From: Clostridia bacterium
GTDB lineage: Bacteria > Bacillota > Clostridia > Oscillospirales > Acutalibacteraceae
Length of the DNA: 64,000 nt
Assembly: GCA_017399535.1 (NCBI GenBank)
Contig: JAFQBX010000018.1
Location: 1-64,000 of the forward strand
Reading direction: 5' to 3'
Shown: in pieces, positions 50,447 to 59,136 of the stretch
Layout of the letters: every line of letters begins with the position of its first letter
How positions within the stretch are numbered: position 1 is the stretch's first letter
Translations under genes and position numbers: made by a program
The notes under the pieces: model-generated
What the model was told of the DNA's origin: nothing
The model's input: only the letters and a program-made list of their open reading frames with translations
The model's database searches: none

Positions 50447-50889
50447 TGATTGAGATTAAAAAAGCTGACGACGGTTTAATTAGCGAATTAGTGTCATTTT
50501 CTTCCCGATTCTTTGATGAAAAGTGGTCGGAAGTATCTTTTTTGAATGAAATAAAAAAGTCAAATTCAGCCGTTTTTTGCGCGTTTTATAATAATGAAAT
50601 GGTTGGCGTCGTTTGTATAGAAAATCAGTTTGGCGACGGTTATTTACACAATATCGCAGTTGCTGATAATTTCAGAAGGCAGGGGATAGCACGGAAACTT
50701 ATTGATAAATGCTGCGATTTTCTGCATTCAAATTGTGTAGAAAAAATATTTCTTGAAGTTAGAATGTCTAATACAAACGCCGTGAATCTATACAAAAAAT
50801 GTGGATTTGAAACCATTTGTGTCAGAAAAGGATTTTATACTAACCCTACCGAAGATGCCTATTCTATGATGTTGGAGATGAAAAAATGA
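50446..50889 (+). CDS. rimI: Ribosomal protein S18 alanine N-acetyltransferase RimI
   Basis: 147 residues. GNAT fold: FGDGYLHNIAVADNFRRQGIARKLIDKCC contains the acetyl-CoA pyrophosphate loop RRQGIA, and FLEVRMSNTNAVNLYKKCGFE is the RimI C-terminal block. It acetylates the N-terminus of S18. It starts within the polA stop (TGATG) and overlaps tsaD by ATGA; the rimI-tsaD pairing is common, with tsaB often next to them but not seen here. Confidence 0.9.
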   Translation: MIEIKKADDGLISELVSFSSRFFDEKWSEVSFLNEIKKSNSAVFCAFYNNEMVGVVCIENQFGDGYLHNIAVADNFRRQGIARKLIDKCCDFLHSNCVEKIFLEVRMSNTNAVNLYKKCGFETICVRKGFYTNPTEDAYSMMLEMKK

Positions 50890-51899
50890 AGATTTTAGCT
50901 ATTGAAAGCTCATGCGACGAAACTGCCGCCGCGGTTACTGATGAGCGTAATATAATTTCTAGCGTAGTTGCTACTCAAATTGAGGAACATAAGCTTTACG
51001 GCGGCGTAGTACCGGAAATTGCTTCTCGCAGACACGCTGAATCGATAGTTTCGGTAGTCAATGAAGCGCTATGCGCGGCTAACTGTGAACTAACAGATAT
51101 CGATGCGGTTGCGGTTACATATGCGCCTGGTTTAATCGGCTCGTTGCTTGTTGGAGTGAATTTCGCAAAAGGACTTGCCTTATCGACAGGAAAACCGCTC
51201 ATTCCCGTTCATCATTTACGTTCACATATTGCGGCAAATTATATTGAAAACCCTGATTTAAAGCCGCCTTTTTTGTGCCTCGTAGTTTCGGGCGGTCATA
51301 GCCACATCGTTGAGGTAACGAGCTATACCGAATACGCAATTATCGGTCATACTCACGATGATGCGGCAGGGGAATGCTTTGACAAGGCGGCAAGAGCGCT
51401 CGGTATCCCTTATCCCGGCGGTGTCCATCTCGATAAAATCGCTGATAACGGAAACGCTGATTTGTTTAAATTACCTTATCCTAAAATTGTCGGTTGCCCC
51501 TATGATTTTAGCTTTTCGGGACTCAAGACCGCGGTGATTAACGCTATTCACAACGCCGAGCAAAAAGGGGAGAAGGTTAATTCAGCCGACGTTGCCGCCG
51601 CACTAAGACAAAGGGTGTGCGATATGCTTATTTCATCAACTTTGAAAGCGGCTGAGGATTTAGGATATAAAACGGTAGTTATGTCCGGAGGCGTTTCGGC
51701 AAATTCCGAGCTGAGACGACGTATGGCTGACGAATGTAAAAAACGCGGTATAAAGCTATTTTATCCCGAGCTTAAATACTGTGGAGATAATGCGGCTATG
51801 GTCGGTGTTCAGGCATATTACGAGTATATTTCGGAAAATATTGCAGGTGCTGATCTGAATGCCTTTGCGACAATGCCCATTGATGTACTAAATTACTAA
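50886..51899 (+). CDS. tsaD: tRNA N6-adenosine threonylcarbamoyltransferase TsaD
   Basis: 337 residues. Transfers the threonylcarbamoyl group to A37 of ANN-reading tRNAs, together with TsaB and TsaE. ASKHA ATPase fold: ILAIESSCDETAAAV, the metal-binding HHLRSH motif (about 110-115), LVVSGGHSHIVEV, DDAAGECFDKAARALG and VMSGGVSANSELRRRM. Length is normal. It is the last gene of the polA unit. Confidence 0.96.
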   Translation: MKILAIESSCDETAAAVTDERNIISSVVATQIEEHKLYGGVVPEIASRRHAESIVSVVNEALCAANCELTDIDAVAVTYAPGLIGSLLVGVNFAKGLALSTGKPLIPVHHLRSHIAANYIENPDLKPPFLCLVVSGGHSHIVEVTSYTEYAIIGHTHDDAAGECFDKAARALGIPYPGGVHLDKIADNGNADLFKLPYPKIVGCPYDFSFSGLKTAVINAIHNAEQKGEKVNSADVAAALRQRVCDMLISSTLKAAEDLGYKTVVMSGGVSANSELRRRMADECKKRGIKLFYPELKYCGDNAAMVGVQAYYEYISENIAGADLNAFATMPIDVLNY

Positions 51900-51947
51900 T
51901 TTGTTTAATAAAAATTTAACAAATTTATGAGAAAAATATGTTGCTAA

Positions 51948-51976
51948 TTGACCTTATAATTGATATACTATATAAG
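51948..51976 (+). promoter_or_regulatory. Promoter of pckG
   Basis: TTGACC (51948-51953), 17-bp spacer, TATAAG (51971-51976). Confidence 0.65.
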
Positions 51977-52040
51977 GCGAAAATTGGTATATTAAATTTA
52001 TCAATAATTTAAGTTTATAATACATGGAAGGATGCTGAAT

Positions 52041-53819
52041 ATGACCAACAATAAGACTGTTTTGAAATGGATTGACGAAATTAAGAATTTAGTTAATCCT
52101 GACGAGGTTGTTTGGATAGATGGCAGCAAGGAACAGATTGAGGATCTTCGCAAGCAAGCTCTCGCTACCGGCGAACTTCACAAGCTCAATCAGGACATTT
52201 TACCCGATTGCTATCTCCACAGAACAAAAGAAAATGACGTTGCTCGTGTAGAGGACCGTACATTTATCTGCACAACTGATAAAGAGGATGCAGGTCCTAC
52301 AAATAACTGGTACGACCCGAAGGAAATGTATACAAAGCTTTACGACATCGCCAGAAACAGCTATGTAGGTAAGACTATGTATATCGTTCCTTTCTCAATG
52401 GGACCGATTGGTTCACCTCTCGCTAAAATTGGTATCGAAATCACCGATTCAATCTACGTTGTACTCAACATGGTTATCATGACCAGAGTGGACAAAAAGG
52501 TTCTCGATGTGCTTGGTGATAGCAATGATTGGGTTCGTTGCTTCCATTCAAGATGCGATATCGACCCCGAAAAGCGTTATATTTGCCAGTTTCCCGAGGA
52601 TAATACAATCATTTCGGTTAACTCGGGCTACGGCGGTAACGTTCTCCTTGGTAAAAAGTGCTTCGCTCTCCGTATCGCATCCTACCAGGGATGGAAAGAG
52701 GGCTGGATGGCTGAGCATATGCTCATTCTCGGTCTCGAAAATCCGCAGGGCGAGGTTAAATACGTTGCAGCTGCTTTCCCGTCTGCATGTGGAAAGACCA
52801 ATCTCGCAATGCTTATTCCGCCCGAATATTTACGCGAAAAGGGATATAAGATTTGGACTGTCGGCGACGACATTTCGTGGATGAGAATAGGTGAGGACGG
52901 CCGTCTTTACGCTATTAACCCCGAAAACGGCTTCTTTGGCGTTGCTCCCGGTACCAACGAAAAGTCCAATTTCAATGCTCTCGAATCAACAAAGAAGGGC
53001 ACAATCTTTACCAACGTTGCTCTTGATTTGAATGATAATACTGTTTGGTGGGAAGGACTTAACAAGAATCTTCCGGAAAACGCTATTGATTGGAAGGGTA
53101 ATAAGTGGGACGCTTCAAAGTTCGACAAGGCAGACAAGTCAACCTATGCAGCTCACCCGAATTCAAGATTTACTGCTCCGGCTGCTAATTGCCCCTGCAT
53201 TTCTTCAGAATTCGATAAGGGCGCAGGTGTTCCGATTTCTGCAATCATCTTTGGTGGTCGTAGAGCTAAGTGCGCGCCCCTCGTATATCAGTCAAAGAGC
53301 TGGGAAAACGGTGTATTCATCGGTTCCGCAATGGCTTCCGAAACCACAGCTGCTGCTGCAGGTGCAGTTGGTGTAGTTCGTCGTGACCCGATGGCTATGC
53401 TCCCGTTCTGCGGCTATCACATGGCTGATTACTTCCAGCATTGGCTCGATATGGGTAAAAAGCTTGGCGACAAGGCACCCAAAATCTTTAACGTAAACTG
53501 GTTCCGTACCGATGATGAAGGCAACTTCATTTGGCCCGGATTTGGCGATAATATGCGCGTTCTTAACTGGATTATCGACCGTTGCGAAGGAAAGGCCGAC
53601 GCCACCGAAACCGCTATCGGTTACGTTCCGAAGCCCGAAGATATCGACCTTACCAATCTCGATATGGATATCGAAACACTTAAAGATATTCTCACAGTTG
53701 ATAAGGATGTTTGGGAAAAGGAAGTTGAGGAAATCGAAAAGCATTACGAAAAATTCGGCAACAAGCTTCCTGCTGAACTTCGTAATCAGCTCGAAACCCT
53801 CAAAAATAATCTTAAATAA
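52041..53819 (+). CDS. pckG: Phosphoenolpyruvate carboxykinase (GTP)
   Basis: 592 residues. Interconverts oxaloacetate and PEP with GTP/GDP; in anaerobic gut Clostridia it often runs towards oxaloacetate. The GTP-enzyme kinase motif is AAFPSACGKTNLAML (Cys in the loop is typical), with YVVPFSMGP-like YIVPFSMGPIGSPL, GYGGNVLLGKKCFALRIAS, GDDISWMRIGEDGRLYAINPE split over two metal-binding blocks, and RTDDEGNFIWPGFGDNMRVL. GGAAGG lies 9 nt before the ATG at 52041; an ATG at 52032 abuts it. Monocistronic. Confidence 0.95.
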   Translation: MTNNKTVLKWIDEIKNLVNPDEVVWIDGSKEQIEDLRKQALATGELHKLNQDILPDCYLHRTKENDVARVEDRTFICTTDKEDAGPTNNWYDPKEMYTKLYDIARNSYVGKTMYIVPFSMGPIGSPLAKIGIEITDSIYVVLNMVIMTRVDKKVLDVLGDSNDWVRCFHSRCDIDPEKRYICQFPEDNTIISVNSGYGGNVLLGKKCFALRIASYQGWKEGWMAEHMLILGLENPQGEVKYVAAAFPSACGKTNLAMLIPPEYLREKGYKIWTVGDDISWMRIGEDGRLYAINPENGFFGVAPGTNEKSNFNALESTKKGTIFTNVALDLNDNTVWWEGLNKNLPENAIDWKGNKWDASKFDKADKSTYAAHPNSRFTAPAANCPCISSEFDKGAGVPISAIIFGGRRAKCAPLVYQSKSWENGVFIGSAMASETTAAAAGAVGVVRRDPMAMLPFCGYHMADYFQHWLDMGKKLGDKAPKIFNVNWFRTDDEGNFIWPGFGDNMRVLNWIIDRCEGKADATETAIGYVPKPEDIDLTNLDMDIETLKDILTVDKDVWEKEVEEIEKHYEKFGNKLPAELRNQLETLKNNLK

Positions 53820-53833
53820 TCTAAATGAGCTAA

Positions 53834-53867
53834 AAAGTCAGTCCCGAAATCGCTCGGGACTGACTTT
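53834..53867 (+). terminator. Hairpin behind pckG
   Basis: Perfect 14-bp stem AAAGTCAGTCCCGA/TCGGGACTGACTTT with a 6-nt loop and a poor T run. Confidence 0.75.
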
Positions 53868-53889
53868 AAGTTAAATTAAATACGTATTT

Positions 53890-53966
53890 CCGCCCGTGGC
53901 GCAGTTGGATAACGCAGTAGATTCCGATTCTAAAGATCAGGGGTTCGAATCCCTTCGGGCGGGCCA
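53890..53966 (+). tRNA. tRNA-Arg (anticodon CCG)
   Basis: 77 nt with encoded CCA. Acceptor CCGCCCG/CGGGCGG, D arm with AGTTGGATAA loop, anticodon stem TAGA/TCTA around loop TTCCGAT (anticodon CCG, codon CGG), T arm AGGGG-TTCGAAT-CCCTT. No promoter is evident just upstream. Confidence 0.9.
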
Positions 53967-54007
53967 AAAATGAGAGTCGCGACCTTTTGGTCGGGGCTCT
54001 CATTTTG
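53967..54007 (+). terminator. Terminator of tRNA-Arg
   Basis: AAAATGAGAG pairs with CTCTCATTTT, with an inner GACC/GGTC stem and TTTT loop; starts right after the CCA end. Confidence 0.8.
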
Positions 54008-54161
54008 TAACAAAGGGATTCGAACCCTGAGAGGGTGAGCGGCGTGAAGAAAACAGTCCAGTGGACTGTTTTTAGTTGCGAAGTCCGTAGCGGCTATGCC
54101 GCAAGGACGGATAACGCTAGGCTAAGCCGTAGCGGTATCATCCCTTCGGGCGGGCCAAAAA
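54008..54161 (+). repeat. Hairpin-rich tRNA-tail element with inverted and direct copies of the tRNA-Arg 3' part
   Basis: 54013-54027 is an inverted copy of T-arm bases 53941-53955 (15 of 15). 54140-54161 is a direct copy of 53949-53970, identical over 22 nt including CCA. Between them are perfect small hairpins: ACCCT/AGGGT (about 54024-54036), AAAACAGTCC/GGACTGTTTT with a 3-nt loop (54050-54072), GCGGC-TAT-GCCGC within a GTCC/GGAC pair (about 54083-54108), and CGCTA-GGC/GCC-TAGCG (about 54114-54134). No open frame of note. Confidence 0.8.
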
Positions 54162-54195
54162 AAAGACATTCTCAAATGCGAGAATGTCTTTTTTT
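54157..54195. terminator. Bidirectional terminator
   Basis: Perfect stem with core AAAGACATTCTC/GAGAATGTCTTT and long A/T flanks, loop AAATGC; serves the recombinase gene on the minus strand. Confidence 0.85.
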
Positions 54196-54215
54196 ATATT
54201 GATATGAAGAGGGGA

Positions 54216-55208
54216 TTAGTCCTTTTCCTTTTTCGGCTTTGCGTTTGCGAGAGGGTTTGCTTCAACGGCATTTTTGATTTGCTCATTTGATAAATGAGTA
54301 TAAATCTGCGTCGTACCAAGATTTTCGTGTCCCAAAATGTCCTTTAAAACACGAATATCAACGTTACCGTATTGATACATAAGCGTTGCGGCAGTATGTC
54401 TTAATTTATGAGTTGAATATCCTTGACCGCCAAGACCGATTCGTTCTAAATTCGAATACACAATATGCTGAACGGTTTTGTTACTAATTCGCTTCTTTAA
54501 ACGGCTTAAAAACAACGCTTTTTTATGGACATTTGGCACACCATCAACCGGTCGCACCTTTAAATATTCATTTATCGCATTTAAACAGGCGTCATTCAGA
54601 TAAACGATACGCTCCTTGTTACCTTTACCGACCACACGAACTGTATTATCGGTACGAATATCGTTCAAATTAAGACCACAAAGCTCGGATAAACGGAATC
54701 CACAGTTTAAAAACAGCGTTAAAATGCAGTAATCACGCTCTTTATATTCGCCGGAAACACCGTTTAAAAGCTCTAAACTTTGCTCTAATGTTAGGTATTT
54801 TGGCAAAGATTTTTTCGATTTTGGCAATTCGAGCTGAGCCATGGGGTTATTTTCCAATAAATGACATTTATTTGTCATATATCCAAAAAACGAGCGTAAG
54901 GAGGAGCATTTACGAGCACGAGTTTTTTCTGAATTATCGCGCTCATTTTTACAAAATACCAGAAATTCGTAGCCATCGGTTAAGGAAATAGTGCGAATAA
55001 AATCAATATCAATGTCATTAAGGACGATTTTTTCAAAATCAATGTCTGAATCGACCAGACGACGCTTAACCTTTAAAAAACGAAAGAATGTACGAAGGTC
55101 AGTAAAATATTCATTAACAGTAGCAGATGAGCGTGATTTAATTGTTTGTAAATATGTAACGTAATCACGTAGTACAGGTGGCAACTGAGAGAACTCATTA
55201 TAATCCAA
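54216..55208 (-). CDS. XerC/D-like tyrosine recombinase
   Basis: 330 residues from a TTG at 55208, which follows GGAGGTG by 8 nt; upstream in-frame ATG codons precede that site. N-terminal core-binding domain (LRDYVTYLQTIKSRSSATVNEYF) and catalytic domain with Arg in LNCGFRLSELCGL, Lys in VGKGNKERIVYL, HKLRHTAATLMYQYG, LGHENLGTTQIYTHL with the Tyr nucleophile. Length and style are those of chromosomal Xer-type enzymes, not phage integrases, and xerD is at 7.9 kb, so this may be the XerC partner. The adjacent tRNA tail duplication makes an integrase role also possible. The tail is Lys-rich. Confidence 0.82.
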   Translation of the reverse strand: MDYNEFSQLPPVLRDYVTYLQTIKSRSSATVNEYFTDLRTFFRFLKVKRRLVDSDIDFEKIVLNDIDIDFIRTISLTDGYEFLVFCKNERDNSEKTRARKCSSLRSFFGYMTNKCHLLENNPMAQLELPKSKKSLPKYLTLEQSLELLNGVSGEYKERDYCILTLFLNCGFRLSELCGLNLNDIRTDNTVRVVGKGNKERIVYLNDACLNAINEYLKVRPVDGVPNVHKKALFLSRLKKRISNKTVQHIVYSNLERIGLGGQGYSTHKLRHTAATLMYQYGNVDIRVLKDILGHENLGTTQIYTHLSNEQIKNAVEANPLANAKPKKEKD

Positions 55209-55338
55209 AATTATAACACCTCCATAAATCGTATAGAAATTATCAAAACGATGCAAGTATCATCTGAAATAAACTGATTAGACGGGAAATCATGCCAAAA
55301 GGGCTATTTAGCCATAAAAATGCCTTTTCAGCTCCCCT

Positions 55339-55370
55339 CAATTATACAAAATATTCATTTTGTATAATTG
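55339..55370. repeat. Perfect AT-rich palindrome upstream of the recombinase gene
   Basis: CAATTATACAAAAT (55339-55352), loop ATTC, ATTTTGTATAATTG (55357-55370): a 14-bp perfect inverted repeat with no T run on either side, so not a normal terminator. Candidate operator or recombinase binding site. Confidence 0.7.
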
Positions 55371-55435
55371 GATATATTTTTTAGGAGTATCACCTTTTTC
55401 TTTCTCTTTTATAATAGCATACTTTGCGTAATAAT

Positions 55436-55462
55436 AAAAGACCGGATTTTACCGGTCTTTTA
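55436..55462 (-). terminator. Terminator of tyrS
   Basis: AAAAGACCGG/CCGGTCTTTT with a 6-nt loop; on the minus strand it is followed by T-rich sequence. Confidence 0.8.
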
Positions 55463-55468
55463 TATTTT

Positions 55469-56680
55469 TTATTTTACAATAATTTTGTGGAATACTTTTT
55501 TACCCTTTTTAATAATAGCATAGCCGTCAGCAAAGAATTCATTTGACAGAATCATATTAGCGTCAGCAACCTTTTCGTTATTAACGGCAACGCCACCTTG
55601 CTCGATCAAGCGACGTGCTTCTTTTTTGGACGGAACGAGTCCTGCAGTAAGCATTACGTCGAGAATTGACATTTCGTATGATTCAATTTCTGTCGAAGGC
55701 ATATCGTCGGTATTTACGCCCGAGCCAAACAATGCACTTGCGGCAGTTTGTGCTTTTGTTGCCTCTTCTTCGCCATGTACGAGTTTGGTCAATTCAAATG
55801 CAAGGATTTCTTTTGCTTTATTAAGCTGACTTCCCTCCCAGCTATCCATTTCATCAATCTGTTCAAGCGGAAGAAATGTAAGCATTCTTATACATTTAAG
55901 CACGTCATCATCGCCGACATTACGCCAATACTGATAGAATTCGTACGGAGACGTCTTTTTCGGGTCGAGCCAAACCGCGCCGTTAGCAGTTTTTCCCATT
56001 TTCTTTCCTTCGGAATTCATAAGCAATGTAATTGTCATAGCGTAAGCGTCTTTACCAAGCTTTCTACGAATAAGCTCGGTACCGCCAAGCATATTCGACC
56101 ACTGGTCATCGCCGCCAAACTGCATATTACAGCCGTATTCCTTGAACAAGTGATAGAAATCGTAGCTCTGCATTATCATATAGTTGAATTCAAGGAAGCT
56201 GAGTCCCTTTGCCATACGCTGCTTATAGCACTCTGCACGGAGCATATTGTTTACCGAAAAGCAGGCACCTACCTCGCGCAAAAGGTCAACGTAATTAAGG
56301 TCAAGCAACCAATCAGCATTATTAACCATCATGGCTTTACCTTCACCGAATTCAATGAATTTGCTCATCTGCTCTTTGAAACAGCTAATGTTGTGGTCAA
56401 TATCCTCTTTTGTAAGCATTTTGCGCATATCGCTACGACCTGATGGGTCACCAATCATACCTGTACCGCCGCCGAGAAGTGCAATCGGACGGTTTCCAGC
56501 CATTTGCAGACGCTTCATAAGGCAAAGCGCCATAAAATGACCCACGTGCAAACTATCTGCCGTCGGGTCAAAGCCGATATAGAAAACGGCCTTTCCGTTA
56601 TTGATAAGTTCCTTGATTTCGTCCTCGTCGGTTACCTGTGCGATAAGTCCACGAGCAACAAGTTCGTCATAAATTGTCAT
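55469..56680 (-). CDS. tyrS: Tyrosyl-tRNA synthetase
   Basis: 403 residues. Class I synthetase for tRNA-Tyr. HIGH motif as HVGHFMAL (in TADSLHVGHFMAL, about residue 45), KMSKS as KMGKT (in MNSEGKKMGKTANGAVWLD, about 230), the tyrosine pocket MQSYDFYHLFKEYGCNMQFGGDDQW, and a C-terminal S4 RNA-binding domain (LVPSKKEARRLIEQGGVAVNNEKV). The KMGKT form is typical of the longer TyrRZ-like group. GGAGAG precedes the ATG; expression is controlled by the T-box leader upstream. Confidence 0.95.
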   Translation of the reverse strand: MTIYDELVARGLIAQVTDEDEIKELINNGKAVFYIGFDPTADSLHVGHFMALCLMKRLQMAGNRPIALLGGGTGMIGDPSGRSDMRKMLTKEDIDHNISCFKEQMSKFIEFGEGKAMMVNNADWLLDLNYVDLLREVGACFSVNNMLRAECYKQRMAKGLSFLEFNYMIMQSYDFYHLFKEYGCNMQFGGDDQWSNMLGGTELIRRKLGKDAYAMTITLLMNSEGKKMGKTANGAVWLDPKKTSPYEFYQYWRNVGDDDVLKCIRMLTFLPLEQIDEMDSWEGSQLNKAKEILAFELTKLVHGEEEATKAQTAASALFGSGVNTDDMPSTEIESYEMSILDVMLTAGLVPSKKEARRLIEQGGVAVNNEKVADANMILSNEFFADGYAIIKKGKKVFHKIIVK

Positions 56681-56709
56681 TGATTTTTACTCTCCTTCTG
56701 ATAAATAAA

Positions 56710-56990
56710 AAATCCTCTGCTATAATAAGCAGAGGACGAAAAAATTCGTGTTACCACCTCAATTTGTCGCATTGTCGCCAACACAACCTCATCGGGTACG
56801 TAAAATAACGTATCACAAACGCTATAACGGGCATAAACCGAAAACACCTACTAATAAATTATGTTCAGCATTTTAGCTCCGGAGTGTATATCAGTAATAA
56901 ATGCTGCTTTCTCGCACCAAAACAAAAGCTCTCTTTGAGCATCTAATATTTACCGCTTCTCTCCATCAAAGCCGATATTATATTTATATC
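56710..56990 (-). ncRNA. T-box leader of tyrS
   Basis: On the minus strand the T-box TGAGGTGGTAACACG (56761-56747) is followed by a terminator stem TCCTCTGC/GCAGAGGA (56736-56729 with 56720-56713) and TTTTTT. GAGG and CACGA of the T-box can pair with the terminator's 5' side to form the antiterminator. A TAC triplet in TGATATACACTCC (56888-56886) fits a tyrosine specifier. Uncharged tRNA-Tyr would thus allow read-through into tyrS. Confidence 0.9.
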
Positions 56991-57006
56991 ACATAAAAAT
57001 CGTCAA
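56977..57006 (-). promoter_or_regulatory. Promoter of the tyrS T-box transcript
   Basis: Minus strand TTGACG (57006-57001), 18-bp spacer, TATAAT (56982-56977). The -35 box overlaps the recN stop codon. Confidence 0.7.
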
Positions 57007-58664
57007 GTCAATGATTTATTAAGCATTTCGATAGCAGTATTTCGTATATTCTCGGTAATTTCGCCGCCCGAAATGATACGCGAAAGTTCGTTTACTCTAC
57101 CTTCATAATCAAGCAGCGAAATATTTGTAACCGATTTATCACTATCGCTTGACTTCAATATCAAGTGATGTGACTCTGCCAAAGCGGCAATTTGCGCCAA
57201 ATGGGTTACGCATATAACCTGCTTATCGTTTGCAATTTGTTGTAGCTTTACTGCAACCTTTTGAGCTGCATTTCCGCTTATTCCGGAGTCAATTTCGTCA
57301 AAAATCAGCGTTTCAACTGAATCCGCCACTGAAAGCACAGTCTTTATTGCCAACATAATGCGCGAAAGCTCACCACCGGAAGCAATTTTTATTAACGGTT
57401 TAGGCGGTTCACCGGGATTAGTTGAAATCAAAAATTCGAGAGTTTCTGCACCTTTTGACGTAAGCTTTGTGCCAGTAATTTCAGTAGCAAATTTGATAAA
57501 CGGCATATTGAGAAATTGCAACTGTTCTGCTACTTCCCTATCGAATTTCTTTGCCGTTTTCACTCGACTGTCGGTCAGTTTTTGTGATATTTTCCTGGTC
57601 TTATCAAGTAAATCGGTAAATTCGTTTTCAAGCTCGGATATTACGTTGTCAAAATTGACTATCGAATCAAGTTTTTCCTTTGATTCAGCCAAATGAGCAA
57701 GCATATTTTCCTCGCTGCCGTATTTTAACGAAAGTCCGTAAATGATATCAAGGCGTTTTTCTATTTCGTCAAGCTCATATTCGTCAAAATCGTATTCGTT
57801 AAATTCGCTGACGATATCATTGAGCAGTTCCCTACTCTCAATTTCAAGCACCTTGAAACGCTCTGAAACAGCTTTAAATCGCTCGTCAATATTGGTTAAT
57901 CCTTCGAAATTTGACGCAGATATGCGTAGCATATCGCATACCGAGTTATTATTATCAGAATCGTTAAGCGAATTTTTAGCAAAATCTATTATGCTTTTTA
58001 TCTTTTCAGCGTTTTTGATAATATTCCTTCGTACTTCGAGCTTTTCCTTTTCGCCGGATTTAATATTCGCTTCTTCAAGCTCCTTTATCTGAAATTCAAG
58101 CATTTCCTTTAAATCAGCATTATTGTTGTTATTTTCGGTTAAATCTTTTATCTTGTGCTTGATCTCTACAAGCTTTTTATAACTTGTAATGTATTCATCA
58201 TATATTGCTTGATTATCAGCCAAAGTGTCGATAAAACCAAGGTGACTTTCGGGGTTTAATAAATGCTGCGAATCGTGCTGACCGTGAATATTTATTAAAT
58301 CAACGCCAATCTCGCGCAAAATACTGACAGTGGCGGGTTTGCCGTTGATTCTGACGTTGTTTCTACCGTCTAATGAAAGTTTTCGCGAAATAATAAGAGT
58401 TCCTTCATCGCATGAATATCCTAAATCGATAAGCTTTGCTTCTACTGATTTTGAAACGCTGAATTCGGCCGTGATTAAAGCATAATCACAACCATTTCTA
58501 ATAATATCCTTTGGCGTTCTTTCACCCAAAATAGCGTTAATTGAATCAATTATAATCGATTTACCTGCACCTGTTTCACCTGTCAAAACGTTAAATTTGC
58601 TGGTGAAACTGATTTCAGCCGATTCAATAACCGCAACGTTTTCGATATACAGCGTTTCAAGCAT
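57003..58664 (-). CDS. recN: DNA repair protein RecN
   Basis: 553 residues. SMC-like ATPase that gathers broken DNA ends for recombination. Walker A in VLTGETGAGKSIIIDSINAILG (about residue 30-50), a long coiled coil (about 150-370), signature ASGGELSRIMLAIKTVL and Walker B ETLIFDEIDSGISG. Length is normal. CGGAGATAAAT lies ahead of the ATG. It is the last gene of the xseA-to-recN operon and is placed 12 nt after argR, the standard clostridial order. Confidence 0.95.
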   Translation of the reverse strand: MLETLYIENVAVIESAEISFTSKFNVLTGETGAGKSIIIDSINAILGERTPKDIIRNGCDYALITAEFSVSKSVEAKLIDLGYSCDEGTLIISRKLSLDGRNNVRINGKPATVSILREIGVDLINIHGQHDSQHLLNPESHLGFIDTLADNQAIYDEYITSYKKLVEIKHKIKDLTENNNNNADLKEMLEFQIKELEEANIKSGEKEKLEVRRNIIKNAEKIKSIIDFAKNSLNDSDNNNSVCDMLRISASNFEGLTNIDERFKAVSERFKVLEIESRELLNDIVSEFNEYDFDEYELDEIEKRLDIIYGLSLKYGSEENMLAHLAESKEKLDSIVNFDNVISELENEFTDLLDKTRKISQKLTDSRVKTAKKFDREVAEQLQFLNMPFIKFATEITGTKLTSKGAETLEFLISTNPGEPPKPLIKIASGGELSRIMLAIKTVLSVADSVETLIFDEIDSGISGNAAQKVAVKLQQIANDKQVICVTHLAQIAALAESHHLILKSSDSDKSVTNISLLDYEGRVNELSRIISGGEITENIRNTAIEMLNKSLT

Positions 58665-58676
58665 ATTTATCTCCGA

Positions 58677-59123
58677 TTATCTTTTAATAATATTATGTAA
58701 CTCATCGCAAAGTGACGAAGAATCAGCTTCGCTACGGGTAATGATAAGGATTGTATCCTCGCCTGCAATAGTGCCCAAAATACCCTTAATGTTCATGGCA
58801 TCAAGCTTTGCACATACCGCCTGAGCCATTCCTGTATGGCACTTTATAACTACGTTATTAAGTGCATACTCGATGTTGATAATCGAGCTTATGAGAATCA
58901 GATAATTTGTCTCGCTTGAACCATCTGTGCGCGATGTGACATATCTGTATCTGCCGTTCTTATCTTGGGCTTTTATCAGCCCCAGCTGCTTAATATCACG
59001 CGAAACGGTCGCTTGCGTAACGTTAAATCCAACGTTTAATAACGCTGCCTGCATCTCCTCCTGAGTTTCAATCGGAAGCGAATTTATAAGTTCAATTATT
59101 TTATTATGACGATGCTTTTTCAT
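58677..59123 (-). CDS. argR: Arginine repressor ArgR/AhrC
   Basis: 148 residues. N-terminal winged helix (KIIELINSLPIETQEEMQAA, then NVTQATVSRDIKQLGLIK) and C-terminal arginine-binding oligomerisation domain (KCHTGMAQAVCAKLD, then GTIAGEDTILIITRS). The GTIAGEDT motif with its Asp binds arginine at the trimer interface. It represses arginine biosynthesis genes and may activate catabolism. Location before recN is typical for Firmicutes. Confidence 0.95.
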   Translation of the reverse strand: MKKHRHNKIIELINSLPIETQEEMQAALLNVGFNVTQATVSRDIKQLGLIKAQDKNGRYRYVTSRTDGSSETNYLILISSIINIEYALNNVVIKCHTGMAQAVCAKLDAMNIKGILGTIAGEDTILIITRSEADSSSLCDELHNIIKR

Positions 59124-59136
59124 TTCATTTATCCAC

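Noticed and set aside
53967..54161. A complete integrated element between the duplicated tRNA tails.
   Set aside because: Less than 200 bp and without any gene; the recombinase gene lies outside the repeats, so a full integrative element cannot be claimed.
54216..55208. Calling the recombinase a phage or ICE integrase.
   Set aside because: Length and motifs are Xer-like, no phage or conjugation genes are nearby, and the surroundings are housekeeping genes; left as Xer-like recombinase.
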